A DNA stretch of 64,000 nucleotides from Aliivibrio_A sp016764915 (GTDB lineage Bacteria; Pseudomonadota; Gammaproteobacteria; Enterobacterales; Vibrionaceae). How positions within the stretch are numbered: the first letter of the stretch is position 1; every line of letters begins with the position of its first letter. This document shows, one piece after another, positions 26,816-34,734 of this stretch. The notes under the pieces were generated by a model. That model was given only the letters and a program-made list of their open reading frames with translations. It searched no databases and had not been told where the DNA came from. Position numbers and translations under genes: made by a program. The stretch lies in contig OZ245058.1 in NCBI GenBank assembly GCA_965224595.1, positions 372,001 through 436,000 of the forward strand. Direction: 5' to 3'.

Positions 26816-29059
26816 TCAACTTTTGTCTGAAGATTGAACTTTGATCAATCCTGACTCAATAGCTTGCTGGCATGCTGCACGAATGTCGGTTGTTGCGAAA
26901 CTTGCCGCTGGCGCGTTGTCTATGGCACTCAGATGAACCCAATGACTTGCTGATTCACTGTGTTCTAGTTTTTTTGCAAATTGAGTCGCCATTAAGAGAA
27001 TATCGATTAACTCTTTATCGTTAATTGCAGTATAAGCTTTAGATAAAAATGGATAATCCGCAAATCCGATGTTTAAAGTTCGGTCAATATCACTGTTTGG
27101 TTTGAAATTATCAACGTAACCTTGAATTTTATCAAAAAGCTGTTTAGGGGAGTGAGACGAATCAGATTTCTGCTCTATGTATAAAAAAGTAGCATCTGAA
27201 AAGTGATAAATCCGGTTAGGTTTTTGAATGTTATCTTTTAAATATTGACCAAACTCTTTTTCTAAATCGAGCGCTTGTTGGTAGCCATTTTCTAAATATA
27301 TTGGTCGCAAAAATGGAAACTCAATCAATGCAAAACTGAGTAGGTCACTTAATGGTTCATTGATTAACTCTCGAAGGTGCCACTGCTCTATGTTCAGTCC
27401 ACTGTTGGGAGTAGATTCGGGGACATGAGCGGTTAGTAGACGCAGATTTCGAAGGCCACTTCGTGGGTGGGTGAAAAACTCTTGGTGCAAATAGTGCAAT
27501 TGAGAATTGACTCGGCGACCTTTTTTAATCAATAGGATAACAATACCGCTTAGTAACAGCACGACACTTATCAACACAAAAGTGGTATTTTTCGTGTGTT
27601 GCAGATCCACGGACTTGTTTTTTAATTGTTGCTCTAATCCTTGGTAGTGTATGGTTTTTTCAATGATCTCTTTTTGCTGACGAAATACATCTTCGTTGAT
27701 TTCGTTTTGAGTGGCTTGCTTTAGCGCAAATAACTGCTCATATTTTCGTTGAGTACGCAGGGCATCAGCGTAATTTTTATCAGCTTCAAAAGCACTGGAC
27801 AGTAATCGATTTCCTTGCAGCAATAGTTCATTTTTAACGCTCTGATTCTTAATGTCATTGGTGACTAGAATCGCGCTGTTTAATACTTTTACTGCTTGCT
27901 GGATATCCGCTTCAATAAGCAATAACTGCGAGCGTTGAAATTGTGCTCTAACCTGTAAGTTTTTATTTTTTGAAAAAGAGTTCAGCCTTTCAGCTTGGTT
28001 TAAGTATTGCTCACTTAACACATAGTTACTTAGTAAATAGTAGATATTTGCGATATCTAACCTAAGGTCAATAACGTTGGTTAGATTCTGTTTTTTCTGA
28101 TTTTGTTCTTGATCCAATACATTAAAATAGTGCACTAGAGCTAGATTGTAACGTCCCTGTTTAAAGTATATCTCAGCCATTAAACTCAACACGTCTGCCA
28201 TGATGGTGGTGTCATTGTATCTCGCATAAAATTCAGCCGCTTGTGATGCATATTCTAGGGATTTGTCCATTACCTTTCGGTGAAAAAATAGCTGTGCTAA
28301 AAGGTAGTTGGAGCGAGCGAGTTGGCCGCTGTTATTCCCCGAAACGGCTAACCAATATGCCGATAATAGTTCGGTTAATGCTTGGTCATACTGTTTTAAT
28401 AATAAGTAATGAGATCCAATTGATAGATGATATTCCGTGGTGAGTTTAGGATCTTTGACATGACTGAGATAACTAAAAGCTTGTTGGTAAAGATAAGTCG
28501 CCTCTTTATTTTGTTGTTGAAATGACTCTACTTCTGCACTTAATAACGCTTGGTGGAAGAGTAATTCATTATACTGCTGTTGATTAGCCTGAGAGGCATC
28601 AATAGACAGAGCTAGATCTTTCAGCGATTCAAGGGTGAGTGTAGGTTTGTTATACAAGCTCCAATTTATGGATATCGCGATAAATTGAGATTCTAATGCT
28701 AAGTGGATTAACTTCTGCTCATCGGCAAGCCTTTTAGATGCATTAATAATGACAAGCGCCTCATGCAGACGACCTAACTTATGCAGTGCGAGTGCTTGCA
28801 CTTGTAGAGCTTCTATTAAGTTAGTTGGCGTTCGTTCAGCTAAGAGATTGTCATCTTCATTGTGTGAATTAGGTTTTTCAGCAAACTCATTTTTTCGTTG
28901 GACTGAGAGAATGCGCTCTGAAATGAGATAGGCTTGTTCAGGGGTGGTGTCTAACATTTCGTAAGCATCTGTAAGCGTAGGAGAAGAGTACTCTTTAGCT
29001 TGAGTCAACGCAGGAAGTAGTAATAAACAGGCTGAAAAAAAACACGTAGGAAATTTCAT
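26816..29059 (-). CDS. TPR-rich membrane protein with degenerate GGDEF domain
   Basis: About 747 residues: signal peptide (MKFPTCFFSACLLLLPALTQA), TPR-like helical repeats to about 470 in the periplasm (for example YHLSIGSHYLLLKQYDQALT), one membrane helix (about 491-512) and a C-terminal cytoplasmic domain. That domain begins THPRSGLRNLRLL, resembling DPLTGLRNRRYL of GGDEF domains, but at the signature position reads HFSDATFLYI, so it should not synthesise c-di-GMP. A sensor or scaffold role is inferred. ATG 29059 gives the cleanest signal peptide; ATG 29092 or 29104 would extend it. It precedes the cyclase at 26548. Confidence 0.8.
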   Translation of the reverse strand: MKFPTCFFSACLLLLPALTQAKEYSSPTLTDAYEMLDTTPEQAYLISERILSVQRKNEFAEKPNSHNEDDNLLAERTPTNLIEALQVQALALHKLGRLHEALVIINASKRLADEQKLIHLALESQFIAISINWSLYNKPTLTLESLKDLALSIDASQANQQQYNELLFHQALLSAEVESFQQQNKEATYLYQQAFSYLSHVKDPKLTTEYHLSIGSHYLLLKQYDQALTELLSAYWLAVSGNNSGQLARSNYLLAQLFFHRKVMDKSLEYASQAAEFYARYNDTTIMADVLSLMAEIYFKQGRYNLALVHYFNVLDQEQNQKKQNLTNVIDLRLDIANIYYLLSNYVLSEQYLNQAERLNSFSKNKNLQVRAQFQRSQLLLIEADIQQAVKVLNSAILVTNDIKNQSVKNELLLQGNRLLSSAFEADKNYADALRTQRKYEQLFALKQATQNEINEDVFRQQKEIIEKTIHYQGLEQQLKNKSVDLQHTKNTTFVLISVVLLLSGIVILLIKKGRRVNSQLHYLHQEFFTHPRSGLRNLRLLTAHVPESTPNSGLNIEQWHLRELINEPLSDLLSFALIEFPFLRPIYLENGYQQALDLEKEFGQYLKDNIQKPNRIYHFSDATFLYIEQKSDSSHSPKQLFDKIQGYVDNFKPNSDIDRTLNIGFADYPFLSKAYTAINDKELIDILLMATQFAKKLEHSESASHWVHLSAIDNAPAASFATTDIRAACQQAIESGLIKVQSSDKS

Positions 29060-29160
29060 TATAATTCGTACTATTTGAGAGTATGCTTTCATATTAATGA
29101 GCATTTATTTAATGTCCAATGCGCTAGCTCAAGTTGTCTAGCACATCCTGTTTTTACATT

Positions 29161-30006
29161 CTATTGACGGGATAAACGGTAGTTCGATTGGGGCATGATT
29201 TTATTGGTTGAACGGTATGGGTTGATATCTAAACCGCCACGACGAGTATATCTAGCGTATACACTCAACTGTTCTGGTTGACAATATTTGATAATGTCGG
29301 TGAAAATTCTCTCCACACACTGCTCATGGAATTCATTATGTTGTCGAAATGAAACCAGATATCTTAATAGCTTTTCTTGATCGATTTTATGTCCGGTGTA
29401 GCTGATTTCGACACTGCCCCAATCCGGCTGGTTGGTTATCAAACAGTTGGATTTTAATAAGTGACTGTGTAGGGATTCGGTGACCCACTTATTTTCAGTT
29501 GAGTCGGTTAACAGGTCAGGGTTTAACTCATAACCATCAATATCAATATCTTGCTCATCAATGCAACGACCTGATAGGTTGGTAATGGTCTGACCCGAAA
29601 TCTCAGTCATGGAGTGCAGTACGACATTCACTTCCGCGCCGGCACACAACGAGAGATCTTTGGTTAATGTTTGCTCTACCTCTTGCCAGTTGTTAAATCG
29701 AGTTTGATTAAAACTATTAAGGTAAAGCTTAAAAGATTTGGATTCAATTAAGTTAGTGCTGGTTGCAGGCAGAGTGACATCGCCAATGGCAACTTGAGGC
29801 AGACCTTTCGAATTGAGCCAAGAGATTTCATACAGAGTCCAAATGTCTACACCAAAAAAAGGCAACGTCTTACCAAGGGCTAAATCATCGCGATTCAAAC
29901 TTCTAGGGACAGGTTGTAACAGCTTTGGGTCGTAGTACTCTTGGTATTCTGTTTTTTGACCAAGAGTTAACCCTGCCAACTCTTTTGAATCTGAATATTT
30001 GCTCAT
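29161..30006 (-). CDS. queF: NADPH-dependent 7-cyano-7-deazaguanine reductase QueF
   Basis: Reduces preQ0 to preQ1 in queuosine synthesis. 281 residues, the long (type II) bimodular QueF. The N-terminal half carries the NADPH motif ESKSFKLYLNSFNQTRFNNW; the C-terminal half has catalytic Cys188 and Asp195 (SNCLITNQPDWGS) and FHEQCVERIF. ATG 30006 matches the E. coli start; GTG 30018 would add four residues. It is divergent from syd. No preQ1 riboswitch fold was seen in the 113-nt gap. Confidence 0.96.
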   Translation of the reverse strand: MSKYSDSKELAGLTLGQKTEYQEYYDPKLLQPVPRSLNRDDLALGKTLPFFGVDIWTLYEISWLNSKGLPQVAIGDVTLPATSTNLIESKSFKLYLNSFNQTRFNNWQEVEQTLTKDLSLCAGAEVNVVLHSMTEISGQTITNLSGRCIDEQDIDIDGYELNPDLLTDSTENKWVTESLHSHLLKSNCLITNQPDWGSVEISYTGHKIDQEKLLRYLVSFRQHNEFHEQCVERIFTDIIKYCQPEQLSVYARYTRRGGLDINPYRSTNKIMPQSNYRLSRQ

Positions 30007-30119
30007 ACTGTCTTTCACTAAATTATATTAGAATAGACGCAGTTTACTGAATGAGTGGATGGGTGTCATTACTCCTCTGACCATAAAGTTGAAAATTTAT
30101 CCAAATAATGGAGTTGGAA

Positions 30120-30671
30120 ATGAACCAAACTGTAACTCAAACATTGAGTGAATTAAGCCAACGTTATGTTTCTGCTTGGAGAGAAAACAGAGACAGTCTG
30201 CCTATTTCTGAAGAGATGATGGGGCTTGCATCCTTGTGCATAGTTAATGAATGCAGCGATGTTGTTGAGTGGCAACCAATTCAGCGCGAAAATAGCGCGG
30301 ATTTTTCTAAAGTAGAAGAGGGGATGGATATATTAATTCACCCTGATTGTGTTGCGCTTTATTGCTCACAATTCAGTGCGGACATGCAGGTATCTTTTGA
30401 TAATAACCCAATCACTTTATTGCAAGTTTGGAGTGATGATGACTTGGTTCGCTTACAAGAAAATTTGATTGGCCATTTAGTCACACAGCGTCGTCTGAAA
30501 TTAAAACCGACACTCTTCATTGCGACTACCGATGAAGAGCACGAAGTTGTTTCTATTTGTAATATTAGTGGTGAGATTATTTTAGAAAAACTGGGCACGA
30601 AACAGAGAAAAGTACTAGCTAGTAACTTATGCGAATTTTTAAGTAAACTTAACCCGATTGTGACTAATTAG
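30120..30671 (+). CDS. syd: SecY-interacting protein Syd
   Basis: A cytoplasmic protein that binds SecY and can discriminate mis-assembled SecYEG complexes. 183 residues. Evidence is overall similarity (LSQRYVSAWRENRDSLP, PCI-like acidic surface EEGMDILIHPDCVALYCSQF, FIATTDEEHEVVSICNISG) and its place next to queF and the csrB-yqcC-truC region, as in E. coli. ATG 30120 with GGAG 6 nt upstream is chosen over ATG 30108, which contains that Shine-Dalgarno sequence. The stop abuts the next start. Confidence 0.92.
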   Translation: MNQTVTQTLSELSQRYVSAWRENRDSLPISEEMMGLASLCIVNECSDVVEWQPIQRENSADFSKVEEGMDILIHPDCVALYCSQFSADMQVSFDNNPITLLQVWSDDDLVRLQENLIGHLVTQRRLKLKPTLFIATTDEEHEVVSICNISGEIILEKLGTKQRKVLASNLCEFLSKLNPIVTN

Positions 30672-31445
30672 ATGATAGTAATTGAATTGCAGTTTGAATG
30701 CTTCGATAACACAACCGTGACTGCGGTTGATCAAGCGATCAACCGATTAATTGAAGCGTGGCGTTATAATGGTCAGATCTTAGGGCGTGAATTTCCGATT
30801 GTTATGGGAGATGGCGATTTTAGAGTCCGAGTAGTTTGCCCTGAAGAGAGCAGTCTTCAAGCAAGTTATAATTCAGACTTTGTTAATGTGAGTATAGAAC
30901 GCTTATCAGAGGCCATGTTATTGTTCCCTAAAGCCAAATTGTTAGGACGTGATATAAACTCTGAAGAGTCAGTAGTCGATGAAACACCGAGTTGGCAAGT
31001 GATCTATACCACCTACCTTCACACTTGCTCACCTCTTCGTAGTGGCGATACATTAATGCCTATTCCTTTGTATCGAAACCCAGCGACCTTTAATGGCGAC
31101 CATAAGACCGTTATTAAGTGGCAAACTGAGTGGCAAGCGTGTGATGAAATACAGATGGCTGATGCTTGTGCTGCAAAGTTTGCAGCGGTTAGAGAGATAT
31201 CTGATATTGAGAGTGATCTATTTCGTCGAGGCTGGGATATTAGGGGAAGGATAGAGCATTTAACAAAAATCCCTACTTATTACTACCAGTATCAAGTTGG
31301 TGGTAAGAGTCTAGAAGAGCAAAGAGATCGTGGCTGTCCTAAATGTGGTCAGGCGTGGAGAGTAGAAACGGCAATACATGATATTTTTGATTTTAAATGC
31401 GACGATTGCCGCATTGTCTCTAACTTATCGTGGGATTTTCAATAG
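30672..31445 (+). CDS. DUF2310-type zinc-ribbon protein
   Basis: A 257-residue protein starting one base after the syd stop, so probably co-translated. The C-terminus carries two metal-binding pairs, CPKCG (about 223-227) and CDDC (about 245-248), that form a zinc ribbon. The rest (LIEAWRYNGQILGREFPI, YTTYLHTCSPLRSGD) fits DUF2310 from memory. Function unknown; the pairing with syd is the only clue. Confidence 0.82.
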   Translation: MIVIELQFECFDNTTVTAVDQAINRLIEAWRYNGQILGREFPIVMGDGDFRVRVVCPEESSLQASYNSDFVNVSIERLSEAMLLFPKAKLLGRDINSEESVVDETPSWQVIYTTYLHTCSPLRSGDTLMPIPLYRNPATFNGDHKTVIKWQTEWQACDEIQMADACAAKFAAVREISDIESDLFRRGWDIRGRIEHLTKIPTYYYQYQVGGKSLEEQRDRGCPKCGQAWRVETAIHDIFDFKCDDCRIVSNLSWDFQ

Positions 31446-31465
31446 CACTTTTGTTGGATATAAAA

Positions 31466-31912
31466 TCACTTTGCTTTGGCCAAGATGCGGTCAAGATTAT
31501 TGGCGAATTCACGGCGATCGGTTTGAGACAGTGTACTCGGGCCACCCGTTTGAATGCCACTTGATCGCAAAGTATCCATAAAGTCACGCATATTGAGGCG
31601 CGCCTTAATGGTCTCGGTGGTATAAAGTTCACCTCTAGGGTTAAGTGCTAATCCTCCTTTTTCAATCACCTCTGCTGCCAGTGGAATATCGGCGGTGATC
31701 ACTAAATCTCCCGGTTCAATTCTTTTCACTATCTCATCATCTGCCACATCAAACCCTGCCTCAACACGCAGTGAGCGAATGTTGGCTGCGGCTGGCACAG
31801 CAATGCTGTGGTTTGCAACCAATGTGAGCATTAAACCAGTACGAGTAGCTGCTCTAAATAAAGTCTCTTTGATTACTTTTGGACAGGCATCTGCATCAAC
31901 CCAAATTTGCAT
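31466..31912 (-). CDS. yaiI: YaiI/YqxD family protein (UPF0178, DUF188)
   Basis: A 148-residue protein with IWVDADACPKVIKETLFRAA at the N-terminus and DLVITADIPLAAEVIEKGG, ALNPRGELYT and MRDFMDTLRSSG, diagnostic of the UPF0178 family, which resembles PIN/NYN-type nucleases. Biochemical function unknown. ATG 31912 is preceded by AAGGA. Its start touches the stop of the small coiled-coil gene at 31914, so the two are likely an operon. Confidence 0.93.
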   Translation of the reverse strand: MQIWVDADACPKVIKETLFRAATRTGLMLTLVANHSIAVPAAANIRSLRVEAGFDVADDEIVKRIEPGDLVITADIPLAAEVIEKGGLALNPRGELYTTETIKARLNMRDFMDTLRSSGIQTGGPSTLSQTDRREFANNLDRILAKAK

Positions 31913-31913
31913 G

Positions 31914-32192
31914 TTATTGGTTTCCTTTATTTTCAAGCTCGGTCACTCGTTGAGTTAGTTCTATTAACTGCTGCTCAAGTTGTAGGATTTTTTGTTGATC
32001 GCTTAATATCGCTTGAGAGACTTCTATCTTTGGCAGATGTTTACCCGATTTCCAAGCTTGAAGTGCCGCAATAATAGCAGGCATGGGGATGGGGCTAGGC
32101 AGTCGCGCCTTAATTAATGCCACACTCGGTTTTTTACCTTCATTGGTAAGGGATTGCAGTATCGTTTCTAGTTGTGCTGTGATTTCTTGCAT
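31914..32192 (-). CDS. Small putative wHTH/coiled-coil protein
   Basis: 92 residues. The N-terminal half (GKKPSVALIKARLPSPIPMP then IIAALQAWKSGK) resembles the small winged-helix of KfrA-like DNA-binding proteins; the C-terminal half (about 62-90) is a heptad-rich coiled coil (ILQLEQQLIELTQRVTELEN). A DNA-binding, dimerising role is plausible but unproven. It is the first gene of a pair with yaiI and is transcribed away from the csrB region. ATG 32192 has a weak GGAA upstream. Confidence 0.7.
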   Translation of the reverse strand: MQEITAQLETILQSLTNEGKKPSVALIKARLPSPIPMPAIIAALQAWKSGKHLPKIEVSQAILSDQQKILQLEQQLIELTQRVTELENKGNQ

Positions 32193-32304
32193 TTAATAAT
32201 TCCATTTCTCTCTTATTCTCATCAATATAATAACCAATTGAGGCTTAGGTGGACACAATTAAGCGAAGGTAAATTGTTGGTGTGTGCTAAATCGCTTTTT
32301 CCTC

Positions 32305-32322
32305 TGTAAGAGATCCGCCACA
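32305..32322 (+). promoter_or_regulatory. Putative VarA/UvrY (GacA) box upstream of csrB
   Basis: The left half TGTAAGAGATC matches the GacA/UvrY consensus TGTAAG-N6-CTTACA; the right half (GCCACA) is degenerate. It lies 187 nt upstream of the csrB start, similar to the distal UvrY site of E. coli csrB. A second TGTAAG occurs at 32374-32379 (about -118). BarA/UvrY (VarS/VarA in Vibrio) activation of csr RNAs is established knowledge; this particular site is inferred. Confidence 0.5.
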
Positions 32323-32456
32323 TGAGGCTGGGATATTACTCTGATTACTATGGGTATTTATGCACTGCTTGTCTGTAAGCGCATGTAATATATCACCTTG
32401 TTTGTTTTGTTGTTATTTTCTTAATTTATCATCGGCTTAAATGTGATTTAGACCCA

Positions 32457-32484
32457 TTGCTGAAAAAAAGCAAACGCGTAATCT
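32457..32484 (+). promoter_or_regulatory. csrB promoter
   Basis: -35 TTGCTG (32457-32462), a 16-nt spacer and -10 TAATCT (32479-32484), placing +1 at G32492, where the RNA begins GTCG like E. coli CsrB. Confidence 0.65.
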
Positions 32485-32491
32485 TATTGGT

Positions 32492-32929
32492 GTCGGAAGG
32501 ATACTGATACAGGAATTAGGAAGCAGCCCAAAGGAGTTGGGAGTCTTAGGAAGAGACAGTCTTACGGAATAGACTTAGGTAGCTCAGGAAGAGTTATCTG
32601 CATGGAAGCGATAGGAATAAATGGATGTTATAGCAGCTAGGATGGTTGCTAACAGGATGTAGATGGACACCTCTAGGATAAGAGGATTGGATTAGCTTCA
32701 GGATGAAGTCAAGGACACCGCTCAAGGAATAAGTGAGAGAGCCAATACGGGATTATTGGCAGGTCAAGGATAGGACATAAGGACACCGCTAGGATAGTGA
32801 TGTTATGGAAGATCTGATGGACTCAGAATACTATCAAGGATTTGATGCAAGGAGCAACTCAGTGTGGCTGGACTGCTGCGAGTAGGACAAAGGCCCGGTA
32901 TACTTAGGTATATCGGGCCTATTCTTTTT
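32492..32929 (+). ncRNA. csrB: CsrB regulatory RNA (CsrA antagonist)
   Basis: About 438 nt without coding potential and with about 32 GGA motifs by hand count, many as AGGA in hairpin loops. Examples: CTTC-AGGAT-GAAG at 32696-32708, CCTCT-AGGATA-AGAGG at 32670-32685, GCCAATA-CGGGAT-TATTGGC at 32741-32760. The 3' portion (GGAGCAACTC, then TGGCTGGACTGCTGCGA) resembles the 3' end of E. coli CsrB, and a strong terminator follows. E. coli csrB also lies between syd and yqcC. It should sequester the translational regulator CsrA. Vibrios usually carry several csr RNAs; which paralog this is cannot be decided here. Confidence 0.93.
32891..32929 (+). terminator. csrB intrinsic terminator
   Basis: A 13-bp stem (32891-32903 with 32908-32920, AGGCCCGGTATAC / GTATATCGGGCCT) with one G-U pair, a TTAG loop and TATTCTTTTT. 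Confidence 0.9.
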
Positions 32930-32940
32930 AGCCGGACAAT

Positions 32941-33246
32941 TTATTCATCTGGCATGCGGTGTGGTGGCAATGTGAAGTGTGCCGCTCGAAACCCTTTCAT
33001 GATTAACTTACCTTGATAGCAATCGTCTCCGATGGCTGAAAACTCAAACAGATACAGTGTATGAAAGCTTTTTTTTCCATCAGGTAAGTGAAGCTTATAT
33101 CCACCTCTAGAGACATTGAGTAGCTGCAAGTTGAGCTGTTTACATCGGTGTTTAATGGCGAGATTGGCAAGTTCACTCTGACGGTGCTGTTGCCAAAAAC
33201 CGTAACCAATAAAGCTAAACAGTAAAATTGCCAATAAGTTATCCAT
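32941..33246 (-). CDS. DUF3301 membrane-anchored protein
   Basis: A 101-residue protein with an N-terminal membrane helix (NLLAILLFSFIGYGFW) and a small soluble domain (HRCKQLNLQLLNVSRGGYKLHL, YLFEFSAIGDDCYQGKLIM) that fits DUF3301. Function unknown. It follows the DUF3549 gene by 6 nt on the same strand and ends convergently against the csrB terminator. Confidence 0.85.
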   Translation of the reverse strand: MDNLLAILLFSFIGYGFWQQHRQSELANLAIKHRCKQLNLQLLNVSRGGYKLHLPDGKKSFHTLYLFEFSAIGDDCYQGKLIMKGFRAAHFTLPPHRMPDE

Positions 33247-33252
33247 ATACTG

Positions 33253-34314
33253 CTATTGCCTCTGTTTAGCGTTATTTTGCAACGATTCTAATGCACTAAC
33301 TAGTTTTGGGTCAGCCTCGCTGTGAATGATGTATAACATGGTCATTCGGAGGATGGGTTGCATGACGAGATCGGTAAAGATCTGATTGAACAAGATCTGA
33401 TCCCCCGTTTGAGCTAACCGCAATAAAAAAGTGGTCGCAATGGTTTGATCTTGCAGAGCAGGCCAACAACGACCAACGATGGCGATGAGTATTTCCGGGT
33501 GACTTAAGCGTTGGCTAGAGAGAATAAGCGTGATCGCTGATTGTAGACACTTCTTATCAGCTCCGGCAAGCGCCCTTATCTGCGCCGACATTAAAAAGAG
33601 GTCAGGATTGCTCTGTTGAGACTCTTTGATTAACAACTCTTTTACTCTTAGCGCCAGTTTTTCTGTGATATTACAGTGCTCTAAACACCCCAAAATTGCG
33701 TAGAGTGGCTCTGAAGGAAGTTGCAACAGGGCTTTACGCACTAATACACTGTTCTGATCTTGGTGTAATCGACAGCAAACATCAGCAAAACCTTGAATAC
33801 CAACAGTTTGCCAGTTATTCCAGCCTAAATCACCTGTCAGGTAGTGTTGTGCGTGCTCATAATACTGACTGCTAGCTTGTTGTAAATTGACCCTAAGTTG
33901 ACTGGTAAAGAGTGCCATTTTGTCATCTTTAGGGGTAAATATGTAAGGATTACTGGCAAGCTTATCTTGTTGTTCTTTGCTCGGTTCTGCTTGTAAATTT
34001 GCCCCTGTGGCTTCAATAACAAATTTAATGAAATTGCCCATGTCGGCTTGAACTAACAGACTGCGCTCATCAAGAGGTAGACGCAAAAACCATATCCATG
34101 GCTGTATAGTGTCTTGCTTTGACTGCGGTGAATTCCAAAAGGCAATGGCTAAATGCGCGTGTCGTTGCAGTGGGAAAGGATAGGGCTGTTGACCAGCTTC
34201 AACCGCTTGGAACTGTTTTGCGTCGATTGTTTGCACCCTTCGACCAAGATCAAATATTTGATATTGACTGCCAGCATGATGAAAAAGTTCTGTTAGAGAG
34301 TGAATAGTATCCAT
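33253..34314 (-). CDS. DUF3549 protein
   Basis: About 353 residues, soluble, beginning MDTIHSLTELFHHAGSQYQI and containing FDLGRRVQTIDAKQF, PWIWFLRLPLDERSLL and a C-terminal helical repeat-like half (ALLQLPSEPLYAILGCLEHC). It matches DUF3549, which is associated with DUF3301 and yqcC-truC in Vibrionaceae (from memory). Function unknown. Longer in-frame extensions upstream read as non-protein-like sequence; ATG 34314 (or 34323) is the likely start. It is divergent from yqcC, with a 93-nt gap. Confidence 0.85.
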   Translation of the reverse strand: MDTIHSLTELFHHAGSQYQIFDLGRRVQTIDAKQFQAVEAGQQPYPFPLQRHAHLAIAFWNSPQSKQDTIQPWIWFLRLPLDERSLLVQADMGNFIKFVIEATGANLQAEPSKEQQDKLASNPYIFTPKDDKMALFTSQLRVNLQQASSQYYEHAQHYLTGDLGWNNWQTVGIQGFADVCCRLHQDQNSVLVRKALLQLPSEPLYAILGCLEHCNITEKLALRVKELLIKESQQSNPDLFLMSAQIRALAGADKKCLQSAITLILSSQRLSHPEILIAIVGRCWPALQDQTIATTFLLRLAQTGDQILFNQIFTDLVMQPILRMTMLYIIHSEADPKLVSALESLQNNAKQRQ

Positions 34315-34407
34315 GATGTTCATTACTTGTAATAAGATGATGAGATTATAGGGAGAATTATCATTAAATGGTAACCTTAGTGAATAAAGCGCGATAGAGA
34401 TTACGTT

Positions 34408-34734
34408 ATGAATAGAAAAAATGAACTGATTGTCAATATTCTCAATCAAATTGAATTGGTTCTTAGACGTTATGATATGTGGCAAAGTGAGCCGCCAAGT
34501 CTAGCTGCATTAACCAGTGTTGAGCCTTTTGCTGTGGATACGCTGACTTGTGAAGAGTGGTTACAGTGGATCTTTATCCCGAAGTTTCATGAAATGATTG
34601 ATGCTGAGCAAGAGTTGCCAATCGGTTTTGCCATTTCAGCTTATGTAGAAGAGACGATGTTAGGCAGTGACGGCGGGAAAAAAGTGTATCAGCTGTGTGT
34701 TGAATTGGATGAAATTGCTAGAGTGATTCACTGA
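34408..34734 (+). CDS. yqcC: YqcC family protein (DUF446)
   Basis: A 108-residue helical protein; PFAVDTLTCEEWLQWIFIPKFHEMI aligns with the E. coli YqcC core (FMDTMEPLEWLQWVLIPRMH). Function unknown. It overlaps the truC start by 1 nt (TGATG), and the yqcC-truC pairing is conserved in E. coli. Confidence 0.92.
   Translation: MNRKNELIVNILNQIELVLRRYDMWQSEPPSLAALTSVEPFAVDTLTCEEWLQWIFIPKFHEMIDAEQELPIGFAISAYVEETMLGSDGGKKVYQLCVELDEIARVIH

Noticed and set aside
30007..30119. Possible preQ1 riboswitch next to queF.
   Set aside because: No C-rich loop/pseudoknot pattern; queF in gammaproteobacteria is not usually riboswitch controlled.
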